This document shows, piece by piece, positions 16,059 to 24,732 of a stretch of DNA of 46,752 nucleotides (positions are counted from its first letter, which is position 1; every line of letters begins with the position of its first letter). The translations under genes and the position numbers were made by a program. Origin of the DNA: ZC4RG29 sp032907565 (GTDB lineage: Bacteria; Bacteroidota; Bacteroidia; Cytophagales; Cyclobacteriaceae); contig JAJJPK010000135.1 in NCBI GenBank assembly GCA_032907565.1, positions 1 to 46,752 on the forward strand, written 5' to 3'. The notes beneath the pieces are model-generated. The model was given only the letters and a program-made list of their open reading frames with translations, was not told where the DNA came from and ran no database searches.

Positions 16059-18124
16059 CGTTGCTGTGGAGAAAAATTTAAGCTTCCCTTCAAGCCCAGA
16101 AAGAATGTTCGGGGAGGTGCAGGGTTGTAAAACCGGCCACCGAATGCGTTCAGGTCGTGGCCGAGACTGTACGTCTCATCGAGGATGTTCTCAGCACCTG
16201 CAAACACGTGCAGCGGAAGGTTGTTGCCGGTGTGAAAACGATATTCCACCTTTGCGCCGAGCAGGGTGTAGGGATCCGAGAACGCGGTGTTGGCATCGTT
16301 CAGCGGTATGCGATCGGTATACGTACAGGTGACGTTGAACTGCCAGGCACGGTGAACGTCAGCGCTGAAACCACCTACGAGAATGTTAGGCGCTACGCCA
16401 GTCAGTTTGTTGCCGCTGTAATCGTTGATGTCCTGGACATACTCCGAAAAGCGATAGCGGTTCAGCGTGTACGATACCCACGGCGTGAACGAGACATCAG
16501 GTCCAAGAGCGAGTGCCCTCCAGGTGAGCGTAGCTTCCATGCCGCGCTGCGTTGTCTTGCCGGCATTTACAAAGTAGTCAGCATCGTCATCAGTCCGGCG
16601 CACGACTATCGTTTCATCAAGTCGGAAGTCGTAACCGACAATGTCGAACAGCAGATTGTTCCGCAGCAAACTTCCGCGTACTCCCAGTTCAAAGTTTGTC
16701 CCTTCTTCGGGATTGATCTCGTCGTTGAAGGTTGAAGTTGACGGGTACAACTCGGCGACAGTTGGTGGTGAGAATCCTTTGCTGACGCTTGCGTGAACAG
16801 ATGTGTGTTCATTGATCTTTTTCAGCAACGCGACACGCGGCGAAAAGACCGGATCAAAGTCCTTGTGCCGTGTGAATGGCGGCACGTCCGACAAACGTTG
16901 GTAACGCACATCGACCAGGTTTACGCTTCCACCTGCGGTGAGGAAGAAGTCGTGAGGCAGAAAGAATTCGATCTGAGAGAAGATGAAAGCTGTCGATGAG
17001 GCGATCTCGTCATCATTCTGAATCGCACCGGATTGTCCCTGGTTGTTGTCGTATACGCCGATGGATGAGAACCCATGCTGGAACTCCGCCCCGAAGTCGA
17101 GCTTACCCCTTCGGAAGGAGTAACTGGTATTCGTTCGACCTCCGATACTGAGTTCACGGCGTCGTTCGTAATTCCGAATGGCGGAGTTGTCGAACTGAGA
17201 GAATGATCCGTACACGCCGAGACTGTTGGACCACCTCGCATTCCAGCGGTATGTGTGAGACACGCCGGAATAGAACGTCTTGTTGAATACGGCTGCGTTT
17301 TGTTCAACGGCGCCGGGGTTCGGCCCGGCCGGAGGACGTGCCTGTCTCGGGTCTGCCGCAAACTCGTCCGCCGTGAGACCACCCGGCGTCTCATAGGTGA
17401 GGTCAGCGTAAACGACGTTCAGGTCAACCGTTTGTGCGGATGAAGGTTTGAATGTTCCCAGGATCTGAACAGCATCCCGCGCCATCGCGGTCTGATCGCG
17501 CCAGCCATCAGACCGTTGGTGGGCATATCGTACGGCGAGATCAACGCCCTCCCTATTCGTACGCGCTTCTGCTGTATAGCGCAGTGAACCGAAGCTCCCC
17601 GATGTTGCTGAGAATAGCAGTGCGTTCCTGTCTTCATCGGAAGCTGCGTCGCTTTGCATGAGGAGGACTCCACCAGTACCCGCACCGTAAAGACTTCCAC
17701 CGGGACCCTTAATTATTTCAGCAGCTTGCAACGAACCGAAATCAAGAAGGTTGATGTACGTGTTCCCTCCAGGGTCAGTAAAGGGCAGGCCATTCCAATA
17801 GACTTTTACGTTCCGTAGTCCGAACGGTGAGCGCAGCGTACTGCCACGTATGGACAATCGGTAACTTCCCGGTGACCGTTCCTCCATCCTGACACCGGGA
17901 ACGGTATTAATGACCGGCAACAGCGAGGCGTTGTTAAACCGTTCAAAATCCGTTGAGGTAATAAGACTCACGGACGCGGGTACCTCAAGAAGTGCCCGCT
18001 CATGTTGGTAGGCTCGGATGACAACCGGACTAAGCAGCAATGAGGTGTCGTTCGGCACAGACTGCCCGCGCGCTGCCAGGCAGGTCGCCAGGAGAAGGGA
18101 CAGCAGCAACAAATTCCTGATCAT
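16055..18124 (-). CDS. TonB-dependent outer-membrane receptor
   Basis: The 689-residue product has a signal peptide ('MIRNLLLLSLLLATCLAARG'), a possible TonB box near 'PVVIRAYQ', a plug domain ('NTVPGVRMEERSPGSYRLSI', 'IKGPGGSLYGAGTGGVL') and a C-terminal 22-strand barrel ending in aromatic 'FFLGLKGSLNF'. It lacks the carboxypeptidase-like N-terminal extension of SusC-type receptors, so it resembles iron-siderophore, heme or vitamin receptors. A start 14 codons upstream is possible but would place extra polar residues before the signal peptide. It overlaps a ketosamine-kinase gene. The ligand cannot be read from sequence. Confidence 0.93.
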   Translation of the reverse strand: MIRNLLLLSLLLATCLAARGQSVPNDTSLLLSPVVIRAYQHERALLEVPASVSLITSTDFERFNNASLLPVINTVPGVRMEERSPGSYRLSIRGSTLRSPFGLRNVKVYWNGLPFTDPGGNTYINLLDFGSLQAAEIIKGPGGSLYGAGTGGVLLMQSDAASDEDRNALLFSATSGSFGSLRYTAEARTNREGVDLAVRYAHQRSDGWRDQTAMARDAVQILGTFKPSSAQTVDLNVVYADLTYETPGGLTADEFAADPRQARPPAGPNPGAVEQNAAVFNKTFYSGVSHTYRWNARWSNSLGVYGSFSQFDNSAIRNYERRRELSIGGRTNTSYSFRRGKLDFGAEFQHGFSSIGVYDNNQGQSGAIQNDDEIASSTAFIFSQIEFFLPHDFFLTAGGSVNLVDVRYQRLSDVPPFTRHKDFDPVFSPRVALLKKINEHTSVHASVSKGFSPPTVAELYPSTSTFNDEINPEEGTNFELGVRGSLLRNNLLFDIVGYDFRLDETIVVRRTDDDADYFVNAGKTTQRGMEATLTWRALALGPDVSFTPWVSYTLNRYRFSEYVQDINDYSGNKLTGVAPNILVGGFSADVHRAWQFNVTCTYTDRIPLNDANTAFSDPYTLLGAKVEYRFHTGNNLPLHVFAGAENILDETYSLGHDLNAFGGRFYNPAPPRTFFLGLKGSLNFSPQQR

Positions 18125-18235
18125 GCCGGTAATGTATAAAGGAAAATCGACTTCGGTCCACCTCATTCCATGCGTGCCGACTTCTTTAACAGGATTGGAT
18201 TATTATGTATCTTGGAATAGAAACCCACCGGTGTG

Positions 18236-18625
18236 ATGCGGTTGATCTACCTTGGTTTGTTCCTTTCGATATCCTGCTCGGCATGTGCACAGGCTATCCG
18301 GGCAAACCACGCGCACTACAAGGGTGAGGAATTTCTCTCCGGACGATGGAAGGCCAAAGACACTCGCCTGTCCTTCCGGCAATACTATGCCCCTTACCTG
18401 GTGCAAGACAGGTCGGCTAACCGCACGGGATCTTATTGGCAGGGCCTCGTATTCACGCGTACGTCTCCCGGAAAGTTTTTCGCGAGCACGTACTATTACG
18501 ATCAGCAGGGGAACCTGAGAGAGACCCGCTCGTTCTTCAACATCAGAAGACGCGGACAATTCACGAACTGGAAGATTCAGTTCTCCTCCCTGTATAAGAG
18601 CCCCGTGTTTGTGCGCACCTTTTGA
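18236..18625 (+). CDS. Small exported protein of unknown function
   Basis: I do not recognise this 129-residue protein. It has a signal peptide ('MRLIYLGLFLSISCSACAQ'), with a cysteine that could make it a lipoprotein although the context is weak. The mature part is rich in aromatic and basic residues ('SFRQYYAPYLVQDRS', 'FASTYYYDQQGN', 'FTNWKIQFSSLYKSP') and is probably beta-rich. The ATG follows a GTG at 18233 that could also serve as start. It is divergent from the TonB receptor and convergent with the superoxide dismutase gene, six bases apart. Confidence 0.7.
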   Translation: MRLIYLGLFLSISCSACAQAIRANHAHYKGEEFLSGRWKAKDTRLSFRQYYAPYLVQDRSANRTGSYWQGLVFTRTSPGKFFASTYYYDQQGNLRETRSFFNIRRRGQFTNWKIQFSSLYKSPVFVRTF

Positions 18626-18631
18626 GGGCGT

Positions 18632-19159
18632 CTAACCCCTGGTGATAACGCCACAACCCTCGCGTGCTCCTGCATTGCCTGACGGCTGAGACACGAAGTC
18701 GTCGGGATCAGCGTGGATGATGACCGCCTTACCAATTATGTCGGAAGCAGTACCAGTTCCGATGGTCCAGTCTTCGGCGACAATTTCCAGCGTACCGGTA
18801 CCATCGTCACCAACTTCGAGTTTTGCAATATCGCCGGCGTGGAAGTCGCTCCCTTCAGCGCGATTACCGTGAGCCTGGTTCATTGGGTTCCAGTGTGGCC
18901 CGGCGGAAGTAGCATCGGGAGCGCTGCAGTCTCCATTCTCATGGAGGTGAACGGCATGTGTACCAGGTGTGGCGTTTTGTACTTTCAGGATCATCTTCAC
19001 GCCATTGCTGGTCTCTTCAAAGGTTGCCTCCCCGGTAAGTGTGCTTCCGCTCGCACTCTGTATCTGGGCAACTGCCGTGTTCTTTTTTGTCGAGCAGGAA
19101 ATGCTTGCGGCTGCAATGAAGGCCAAAGCGAGAAAGTGAAATTTCATGAAAGCTTTCAT
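18632..19159 (-). CDS. sodC: Cu/Zn superoxide dismutase lipoprotein
   Basis: The 175-residue product has a lipoprotein signal ('LAFIAAASISC', Cys at about 22) and a Cu/Zn-SOD domain. The metal-binding signatures are 'HAVHLHENGDCSAPDATSAG', 'PHWNPMNQAHG', 'SDFHAGDIA' and 'IIHADPDDF', and the C-terminal 'GNAGAREGCGVI' carries the active-site Arg and the disulfide Cys. The enzyme turns superoxide into peroxide and oxygen in the periplasm or at the surface. The start at 19159 puts Met-Lys before the signal; the frame stays open upstream to 19255 but that part does not look like protein. A second start at 19147 is possible. Confidence 0.94.
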   Translation of the reverse strand: MKAFMKFHFLALAFIAAASISCSTKKNTAVAQIQSASGSTLTGEATFEETSNGVKMILKVQNATPGTHAVHLHENGDCSAPDATSAGPHWNPMNQAHGNRAEGSDFHAGDIAKLEVGDDGTGTLEIVAEDWTIGTGTASDIIGKAVIIHADPDDFVSQPSGNAGAREGCGVITRG

Positions 19160-19305
19160 AATGTGTTGTTTTTTGGATTTCCGCGTTCCGCGGTGTGATA
19201 TAATAGGACCGAATTTATAACAAAACCCGGGAATATCTGGTTTAATTGACAGCAAACAGAATTAATAATTCGTGTTGCCTGCAGCAGTGTAAATCAACTT
19301 CTACG

Positions 19306-19575
19306 GTGGCGTTACTCCACAGTTCACTGATTCAACTGCATCTGCTGGTCGGGCACAACCCTCGCATGAGTAGTAAAATTTTCCGGTTCAGGAAGGCGGT
19401 CAAAGAAAACCAGGCATGGAATGTTGAATTTGATGCGCTTTTTACGTCGGGTCAGGTTATCTCAGAAGGAACGTTCTCAGATGAGCAGGGCGGTGTACTC
19501 GTGTTACGCAGCGATTCGACCGACCTTATCGCCAATGATCCTCTTGTTCTGCAAGGTGGGTTCCGTACGAAGTGA
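19306..19575 (+). CDS. YciI-like (YCII-related) small protein, start uncertain
   Basis: The 89-residue frame has the pattern of YciI-like domains: 'LIQLHLLVGHNPRM' as the first strand, a helix, then 'LFTSGQVISEGTFSDEQGGVLVLRSDS' and 'IANDPLVLQGG' (the usual 'DPF...GL' end). These are small dimeric ferredoxin-like proteins of mostly unknown function. The first strand lies upstream of the ATG at 19366, so I choose the GTG at 19306; an ATG at 19246 is also possible but adds an unlikely Cys/Asn-rich start. It is divergent from sodC. Confidence 0.6.
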   Translation: MALLHSSLIQLHLLVGHNPRMSSKIFRFRKAVKENQAWNVEFDALFTSGQVISEGTFSDEQGGVLVLRSDSTDLIANDPLVLQGGFRTK

Positions 19576-19628
19576 AGAAATGATGGGTTGGGGAGGGAAG
19601 CTTCTGCGAAGCAAAACAGTAGACCCAT

Positions 19629-20216
19629 TCAATCCTTTAATTCTTCAATCTTACTCGCGAGCGGGAAGCTACGCAGCTCTTTCCAAAGTTTGCCCGTATG
19701 CTTTAACAAGGTGATGCTATCAACGGCGAAGTCGGCATAGAACTCCTTGTTTTGAAACTCCTGCCACGCCTTTTCAAAGGCGGGTTTTTTCAGATCGCGG
19801 AAGGCGAGCGTTAGATGCGGATAGAAGGGTTGCTCCTTGTAAGTTGCGTTGTATAGGTTAAGTTCTGTTTTGCAGTATCGGTGAAGCTCTTGCTGAAGGG
19901 TCTGAAGCTCCGGATTCGTCTCCACATCGATGAAGATAACCTTAGGTGAGAAGCAGGAAAAATTGCGCAGAGTCAGGTGAAAGCCGCGCTGCTCTTCTGC
20001 AAAGCGCGCCAGCTTTTCCACGAGCTCTGCCTCTTTTCTCTCCTTCATCCTGAAGGGCATATGAAGCGTAAGGTGCGGAGGTGAATTCAATGACGCCTTG
20101 CTGTTATAGGTATCACGGAAGTACTCCTTCAACCGCAGCGCTTCCTCATAGATCGGTGACGGCGGTATTATGGCGATGAAATACTGCTGTGATTTGTCGG
20201 GTGCTTTCCCTGCCAT
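19629..20216 (-). CDS. 2'-5' RNA ligase/cyclic phosphodiesterase family protein
   Basis: The 195-residue product has the two HxTx motifs of the 2H phosphoesterase superfamily: 'SPPHLTLHMPF' (about residue 52) and 'FYPHLTLAFRDL' (about 133). Members include LigT/ThpR, which hydrolyse 2',3'-cyclic phosphates or reversibly join RNA ends. The physiological substrate is usually unknown. The chosen start gives 'MAGKAPDKSQQYFIAIIPPS'; an ATG 13 codons upstream is in frame but the added residues look non-conserved. Confidence 0.85.
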   Translation of the reverse strand: MAGKAPDKSQQYFIAIIPPSPIYEEALRLKEYFRDTYNSKASLNSPPHLTLHMPFRMKERKEAELVEKLARFAEEQRGFHLTLRNFSCFSPKVIFIDVETNPELQTLQQELHRYCKTELNLYNATYKEQPFYPHLTLAFRDLKKPAFEKAWQEFQNKEFYADFAVDSITLLKHTGKLWKELRSFPLASKIEELKD

Positions 20217-20385
20217 TGTCCCATCAACTGAATAAAACGGGAAATTCGCCAACAAAATGTTTATCTAATAGCGTTTCGGGCAAAAAGTTGAGGCCCACGG
20301 CCCGGTTGGCGAATATTTTAGCCATGTCCGCAGGAGGTTCACGCAGGCCGATTTACTACCTTTAAATACATTTTAACCTAAACTT

Positions 20386-20850
20386 ATGAGCGACGACTAT
20401 GCAGGCTTCTGGCTGCGCGTGGTGGCCTTCGTTATCGATTCCATTGTCCTGTCGGTCTTGTATCTTCTTGTCATCATCCCGCTGTACGACGCTCTTCTTC
20501 CCCCGGCGGCCATTGCCATTGACCCGGACCTACCCGCCCAGGGACAATCGCTTTTCGATCAGGTGCTGAAACCAGACGTATCCCTGCTCATACTGATCGT
20601 GGTGGCCATTGTGTATTATGCGATCATGGAGGCTTCTCGTCACCAGGGGTCACTCGGCAAACTCGCACTCGAACTAAAGGTGACTGATGCGCAAGGCGGG
20701 AGGCTGAGCTTTTCGAAGTCCGTGCTTCGCAATGCTTCGAAGCTCTTGTCGGCGGCCCTGCTGCTGTTGGGGTATCTGGCGGCCGCCTTTACGCGTCGCA
20801 AGCAAGCGCTTCACGATCTCATCGCCGGAGCATTTGTGCTAAAGCGCTGA
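20386..20850 (+). CDS. RDD-family membrane protein
   Basis: The 154-residue protein starts 'MSDDYAGFWLRVVAFVIDSI' with the Arg and Asp pair of RDD domains. It has three or four hydrophobic segments (about residues 8-33, 62-82 and 112-132) and ends with the conserved 'RKQALHDLIAGAFVLKR', which carries the third signature Asp. RDD proteins are small inner-membrane proteins, sometimes linked to ion transport, but the function is not established. It is convergent with the TPR gene, with an 11-base gap. Confidence 0.9.
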   Translation: MSDDYAGFWLRVVAFVIDSIVLSVLYLLVIIPLYDALLPPAAIAIDPDLPAQGQSLFDQVLKPDVSLLILIVVAIVYYAIMEASRHQGSLGKLALELKVTDAQGGRLSFSKSVLRNASKLLSAALLLLGYLAAAFTRRKQALHDLIAGAFVLKR

Positions 20851-20861
20851 GAACGCACGGG

Positions 20862-21974
20862 CTATTTGCAATGCTTCTTGAGCAAAGCCTTGGCCTCCAC
20901 CGATCCTCGGGTGTCAGCCTGTTTTAGGTCCAGGCAGGCGTCGTACTGATTGTTCATGGCTAGTTTGACGAGGGCACGTTGGTAATAGGTCTCAGGATCC
21001 TGCGGATAGAGTTCGATTGACGTGGTGTAATCTTCAAGTGCTCCCTGATAGTCTTCTTTTTCCATGCGGCTCAGGGCACGATTATCGTAGTAGACGGGAT
21101 TGGTATTATCGATTTCGATCGCACGGGTATAGTCGGCGATGGCGCCGTCATGGTCCTCAAGATTAAACTTGACTACACCGCGCAAATTATACGTGTCAGG
21201 TTCTTCCGGATCAAGTTCAATAGCCCGCGAGTAGTCTGCAAGGGCGCCTTCGTAATCTTCCAGGGCGCTGCGCGCGAGTCCGCGGTTCTCATACTTGAGC
21301 GGATCTTCCGGGTCCAGTTTTATGGCTACGTCGTAGTCCGCTATCGCTTCTTTGAAATTGCCCGCGCCGTAGTGTGCCACGCCGCGGAAGTTATATAGCG
21401 AGGCATCTTCTTTGTCCAGCTCGATGGCCTTCGTGTAGTCGTCAATTGCGCTGACATATTCACCGAGTTCGGCCTTAAGGAGTCCGCGGTTAAAGTATTT
21501 GTCTGCATCAGGTGGTCCGAGGTCCAGGGCTTTCGAAAAGTCGAAGTAAGCACCCTGCAGATCCTCGATATTGTACCGCGCCAGGCCTCGGTTTGTGTAG
21601 GCGTCGGCATAGTTCGGGTTTAAGCGGATGGCTTTCTCGAAGTCGTCTATCGCGCCTTCATCGTCGCCCAGCAGCATCTTGGCTTCACCGCGCAGGTTCA
21701 GCGCCTGGGAATCGGCAGAGTCTAGTTCCAGTACGTAGGTGAGATCGCTAATGGCGCCGTAGTAGTCGTCCTGACCCATCCGGGCCTCTGCCCGTAGGGT
21801 AAGAGCTGATTTGTTCTTCGGGTCAGTTTCGAGAACACTGTTTAGAAGTGCACGGGCGCCAGCGAAGTCGCCAGTGTCCATCTTTTGTTTTACGCTAGCG
21901 AGGGGGTCGGATTGTGCCAGAAGGAGGGCTGGAACCCACAGCAGGAAAAATAGCGGCAGAAATGACTTTTGCAT
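20862..21974 (-). CDS. Exported TPR-repeat protein
   Basis: The 370-residue protein has a signal peptide (residues 1-20, 'FLPLFFLLWVPALLLAQ') and then an almost unbroken array of about nine 34-residue TPR units. Units such as 'AYTNRGLARYNIEDLQGAYF' and 'LYNFRGVAHYGAGNFKEAIA' share the W/Y-G-A-F pattern. It is expected to act in the periplasm as a protein-binding scaffold. The partner is unknown and the gene stands alone. Confidence 0.88.
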   Translation of the reverse strand: MQKSFLPLFFLLWVPALLLAQSDPLASVKQKMDTGDFAGARALLNSVLETDPKNKSALTLRAEARMGQDDYYGAISDLTYVLELDSADSQALNLRGEAKMLLGDDEGAIDDFEKAIRLNPNYADAYTNRGLARYNIEDLQGAYFDFSKALDLGPPDADKYFNRGLLKAELGEYVSAIDDYTKAIELDKEDASLYNFRGVAHYGAGNFKEAIADYDVAIKLDPEDPLKYENRGLARSALEDYEGALADYSRAIELDPEEPDTYNLRGVVKFNLEDHDGAIADYTRAIEIDNTNPVYYDNRALSRMEKEDYQGALEDYTTSIELYPQDPETYYQRALVKLAMNNQYDACLDLKQADTRGSVEAKALLKKHCK

Positions 21975-22143
21975 TGTGTTAGGCGGTTATGCCACAAGTT
22001 AATGGAATTAATCAGCAGGGTAAAACGGGAGGTGTTCACCGGCATCCCTGGTGATAACGACCAGTCAAATACCCTATTTCCCGTACACCTTTTTTCGATG
22101 AGGTGCCACCGGATAATTTCTATTTTTCAGAAAAATTAACCCC

Positions 22144-23235
22144 ATGCATATACGTTTGGCCGCTCTTGCGCTCGCTGTTTGGTTGGTCCAGCCGGTCGCT
22201 GCCCAGCGAATGGACTTTGAAGAGTACGATCCACCCTCCACCCTCGTCGTTCCGGAACATGTAGTCACGCGGGCCAAGTATCCGTTCATCGATGTTCACA
22301 ACCATCAGTTCGGGATGGCCAGCCAGGATCTTTCAGGCCTCGTGGCCCAGATGGATAAGCTGAACATGAAAGTGATGGTCAACCTGAGTGGGCGGGGTCG
22401 TGGGGATGCCGATCACCTGATACGTTCGTTGCAGAACGCGCGGAAACACCCGGGCAGGTTTATCGTGTTTACAAACGTCAGCTTCGATGGAATAGACGAC
22501 CCGCAATGGTCCGCACGTACGGTAAAACAGCTTGAAGAGGATGTGAAGAACGGAGCATCCGGATTGAAGATCTACAAGAGCCTTGGCATGTTCGATCGCG
22601 ACAGCAAAGGAAATCGCATTCGTATTGACGATCCGCGCATAGCCCCGGTGTGGGACAAATGCGGAGAGCTCGGCATCCCTGTGCTGATCCACTCGGCGGA
22701 TCCAAAACCGTTCTGGGACCCTATGGACGCGAACAACGAAAGGTGGCTGGAACTTAAGACCCGCCCGGGCCGGAAGCGAAGCGATACCGACCCCGCACCC
22801 TGGCAGACCATCATGGACGAACAGCACAATGTTTTTCGCCGCCATCCCCGCACGATTTTCATCAACGCGCACCTCGGCTGGTATGGCAACAACCTTCAGA
22901 AGCTTGGTGAATTGATGGACGCCTTTCCCAACATGTACACTGAAATTGGCGCCGTTATCGCGGAACTTGGACGTCAGCCCCGGTTCGCGCGGGCATTTCT
23001 TATCAAGTACCAGGACCGCGTGATGTTCGGTAAAGACTCATGGGTTCCTGAAGAGTATTCTACATACTTCAGGGTGCTTGAGACTGCTGACGATTATTTC
23101 CCTTATCACAAGCGCTACCACGCGTTCTGGAGGATGTATGGATTGGACCTACCCGATGAAGTGCTGAAGAAGATTTACTACAAGAACGCGCTGAAGGTCA
23201 TTCCGAATATTGACGCAAGCCTGTTTCCTAAGTAG
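22144..23235 (+). CDS. Exported amidohydrolase-family protein
   Basis: The 363-residue product has a signal peptide ending 'PVAAQ' (about 21). It is an amidohydrolase-2 (ACMSD-like) TIM barrel with an HxH metal motif in 'PFIDVHNHQF' (about 51-53), further His in 'VLIHSADPKPFW' (about 182) and 'INAHLGWYGN' (about 241), and the catalytic Asp in 'MFGKDSW' (about 297). Such enzymes hydrolyse or decarboxylate small cyclic acids with one or two metal ions. Export suggests an extracellular substrate, which cannot be named. Confidence 0.9.
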   Translation: MHIRLAALALAVWLVQPVAAQRMDFEEYDPPSTLVVPEHVVTRAKYPFIDVHNHQFGMASQDLSGLVAQMDKLNMKVMVNLSGRGRGDADHLIRSLQNARKHPGRFIVFTNVSFDGIDDPQWSARTVKQLEEDVKNGASGLKIYKSLGMFDRDSKGNRIRIDDPRIAPVWDKCGELGIPVLIHSADPKPFWDPMDANNERWLELKTRPGRKRSDTDPAPWQTIMDEQHNVFRRHPRTIFINAHLGWYGNNLQKLGELMDAFPNMYTEIGAVIAELGRQPRFARAFLIKYQDRVMFGKDSWVPEEYSTYFRVLETADDYFPYHKRYHAFWRMYGLDLPDEVLKKIYYKNALKVIPNIDASLFPK

Positions 23236-23241
23236 TTGCAA

Positions 23242-23309
23242 ATGCAGATGCAGATGCAAGGGTGCTATCCACCGACTCGTTGGGTTAGCCGCTGCATCTG
23301 CGTCTGCAT
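23242..23309. repeat. Long inverted repeat between convergent genes
   Basis: The 17-base arm 23242-23258 pairs with 23293-23309 with a single G-T wobble around a 34-base loop. Each arm is itself built from a short repeated GCAGAT-like unit. No T run follows on either strand. It lies between the amidohydrolase and hpf genes, which converge, and could stall or protect both transcripts. Confidence 0.7.
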
Positions 23310-23315
23310 CTAACT

Positions 23316-23612
23316 TCAGACTCTTTGCAATTTTGCCTTAAAGCGTTTCAACTGCGTGCTTAGCGTGTCTACCGCGAGGTCGGTTGCTGCCTCGAACGTC
23401 CGGGCTTTTTCCGTTACAAAAAGGCGGTCGCCCGGAACATTGAGTTTGACTTCCACCGTCTTGTTGTCCGTACCTTCATTGTTAAGACGCAGAAAAACCT
23501 CTCCGTCAATCACACGGTCATAAAATCGATCCAGTTTGTTCAGTTTTTTCTGGATGAAATCAATCAGCTTGCGGTCTGCATCGAAGTGGATGGAATGAAC
23601 CTGTAACTTCAT
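23316..23612 (-). CDS. hpf: Ribosome hibernation promoting factor (short HPF/RaiA type)
   Basis: The 98-residue protein is a single S30AE/HPF domain: 'MKLQVHSIHFDADRKLIDFI', then 'KKLNKLDRFYDRV' and 'EVKLNVPGDRLFVTEKARTF', ending with the basic helix 'LSTQLKRFKAKLQRV'. It lacks the C-terminal dimerisation domain of long HPF. Such factors bind the 30S decoding site and inactivate ribosomes in stationary phase. It is the third gene of the rpsU-xerC-hpf set and lies 102 bases after xerC. Confidence 0.93.
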   Translation of the reverse strand: MKLQVHSIHFDADRKLIDFIQKKLNKLDRFYDRVIDGEVFLRLNNEGTDNKTVEVKLNVPGDRLFVTEKARTFEAATDLAVDTLSTQLKRFKAKLQRV

Positions 23613-23714
23613 AACTCAAAAATTTAGTGAAGGATAAAACAACTTGACCGGTTTTCGTCCGGCCTCTGTACACGTGTTACATAGGCATATGCGTTAAAAT
23701 AGGTGTCGACATGG

Positions 23715-24632
23715 TCAGGCTTTGGGATGTGCCTGTTCGTAAATCTTTCGGAGTTTTTCCATTGAATTGTGCGTATACACCTGGGTGGCGGCAAGGCTGC
23801 TGTGACCCAGGAGATCCTTGACAGCATTGATCTCGGCCCCTCTGTCGAGAAGATGGGTGGCATACGTATGGCGCAGAATATGTGGACTCTTTCGCTTTGA
23901 TCCCGACTCCTGCAAGCATTGTCTTACAATCCGGTAAATCATCATGGGATACGACGGCAACCCACTATCCGTAACGATCAGGCGATCGGCGGCGCCCGGG
24001 GTTGCTTCCTGTTTTAGTTTACGATATTCACTAATGAGAGATACGAGACTTTGGGGGAAAGGGATTATCCTTTCCTTGTTTCTTTTGCCTAATACTTTTA
24101 TGACACAATTTTTCAGATCAATGTCCGTTTCCTTTAATCCGATAAGCTCTGAAAGACGCATACCCGTACCGTACAACAGCTCGATAATGAGTTGTTTTCT
24201 CTTAATACTGAATATACTTTCCGATTTTTTCCCTTCCCTTTTTTCCGTCTTTGCGTCATCGGCTGATGCCGACGCATCGAGCGCTGATTTCATGTTTTCT
24301 TCGCGCACAAAGTCGGGTAGCCGTTTGCGGGTTTTCAACACCCTGATCCGGGACATGGGATCCGCATTCAGGGCACCGTGGATGCGAAGGAACTTGTAAA
24401 ACGTCCGCAGACACGCAATCTTCCGGTTGATGCTGGTAGCGTCCAATCCCTGGTCGACCAGTTCGATGATCCAGGAACGAATGACGTTGTGTTCCGCACG
24501 TTCAAGGCTTTCCTGCGGAAACGTGTTGGAGATAAACTTTTCGAATTGCCGGAGGTCGTTCTGATATGCTGCCAGCGTGTGGGGGCTCACCCGCTTTTCA
24601 TACCTCAGGTACTTAAGGAAGGATTCTGTCAT
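23715..24632 (-). CDS. xerC: Tyrosine recombinase of the XerC/XerD family
   Basis: The 305-residue recombinase has an N-terminal SAM-like core-binding domain ('FLKYLRYEKRVSPHTLAAYQ') and a catalytic domain. The active-site residues are all present: Arg in 'YGTGMRLSELIGL' (about 155), Lys in 'VLGKRNKERIIPF', His and Arg in 'HILRHTYATHLLDRGA', His in 'LLGHSSLAATQ', and Tyr in 'VYTHNSMEKL' (about 281). Xer recombinases resolve chromosome dimers at dif. A charged insert of about 20 residues ('DDAKTEKREGKKSE') separates the two domains. Its place between rpsU and hpf is the usual Bacteroidota context and argues against a phage integrase. Confidence 0.93.
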   Translation of the reverse strand: MTESFLKYLRYEKRVSPHTLAAYQNDLRQFEKFISNTFPQESLERAEHNVIRSWIIELVDQGLDATSINRKIACLRTFYKFLRIHGALNADPMSRIRVLKTRKRLPDFVREENMKSALDASASADDAKTEKREGKKSESIFSIKRKQLIIELLYGTGMRLSELIGLKETDIDLKNCVIKVLGKRNKERIIPFPQSLVSLISEYRKLKQEATPGAADRLIVTDSGLPSYPMMIYRIVRQCLQESGSKRKSPHILRHTYATHLLDRGAEINAVKDLLGHSSLAATQVYTHNSMEKLRKIYEQAHPKA

Positions 24633-24666
24633 ACTGCGCGCACCGCCCCCGGGTGGAAGCTAATGT

Positions 24667-24702
24667 AAAAAAATAATCCCCTCCGGAAAAGTCAGAAGGG
24701 GA
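24667..24702 (-). terminator. Terminator-like hairpin after rpsU
   Basis: On the - strand a 6-bp GC-rich stem pairs 24702-24697 with 24682-24677 and is followed by seven T (24673-24667). It lies about 30 bases past the rpsU stop and just before xerC. It probably ends most rpsU transcripts and lets some read through into xerC and hpf. Confidence 0.7.
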
Positions 24703-24732
24703 CTTATGCTTAAAAGGGGCGCCGATGCGCTA

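Noticed and set aside
16157..16735. 192-codon + strand frame
   Set aside because: It is opposite the TonB receptor barrel and has no family pattern.
23613..23714. Possible tRNA or attachment site near xerC and hpf
   Set aside because: In many relatives tRNA genes and tuf follow hpf, but no cloverleaf or CCA-end pattern is visible here, and no duplicated core is seen.
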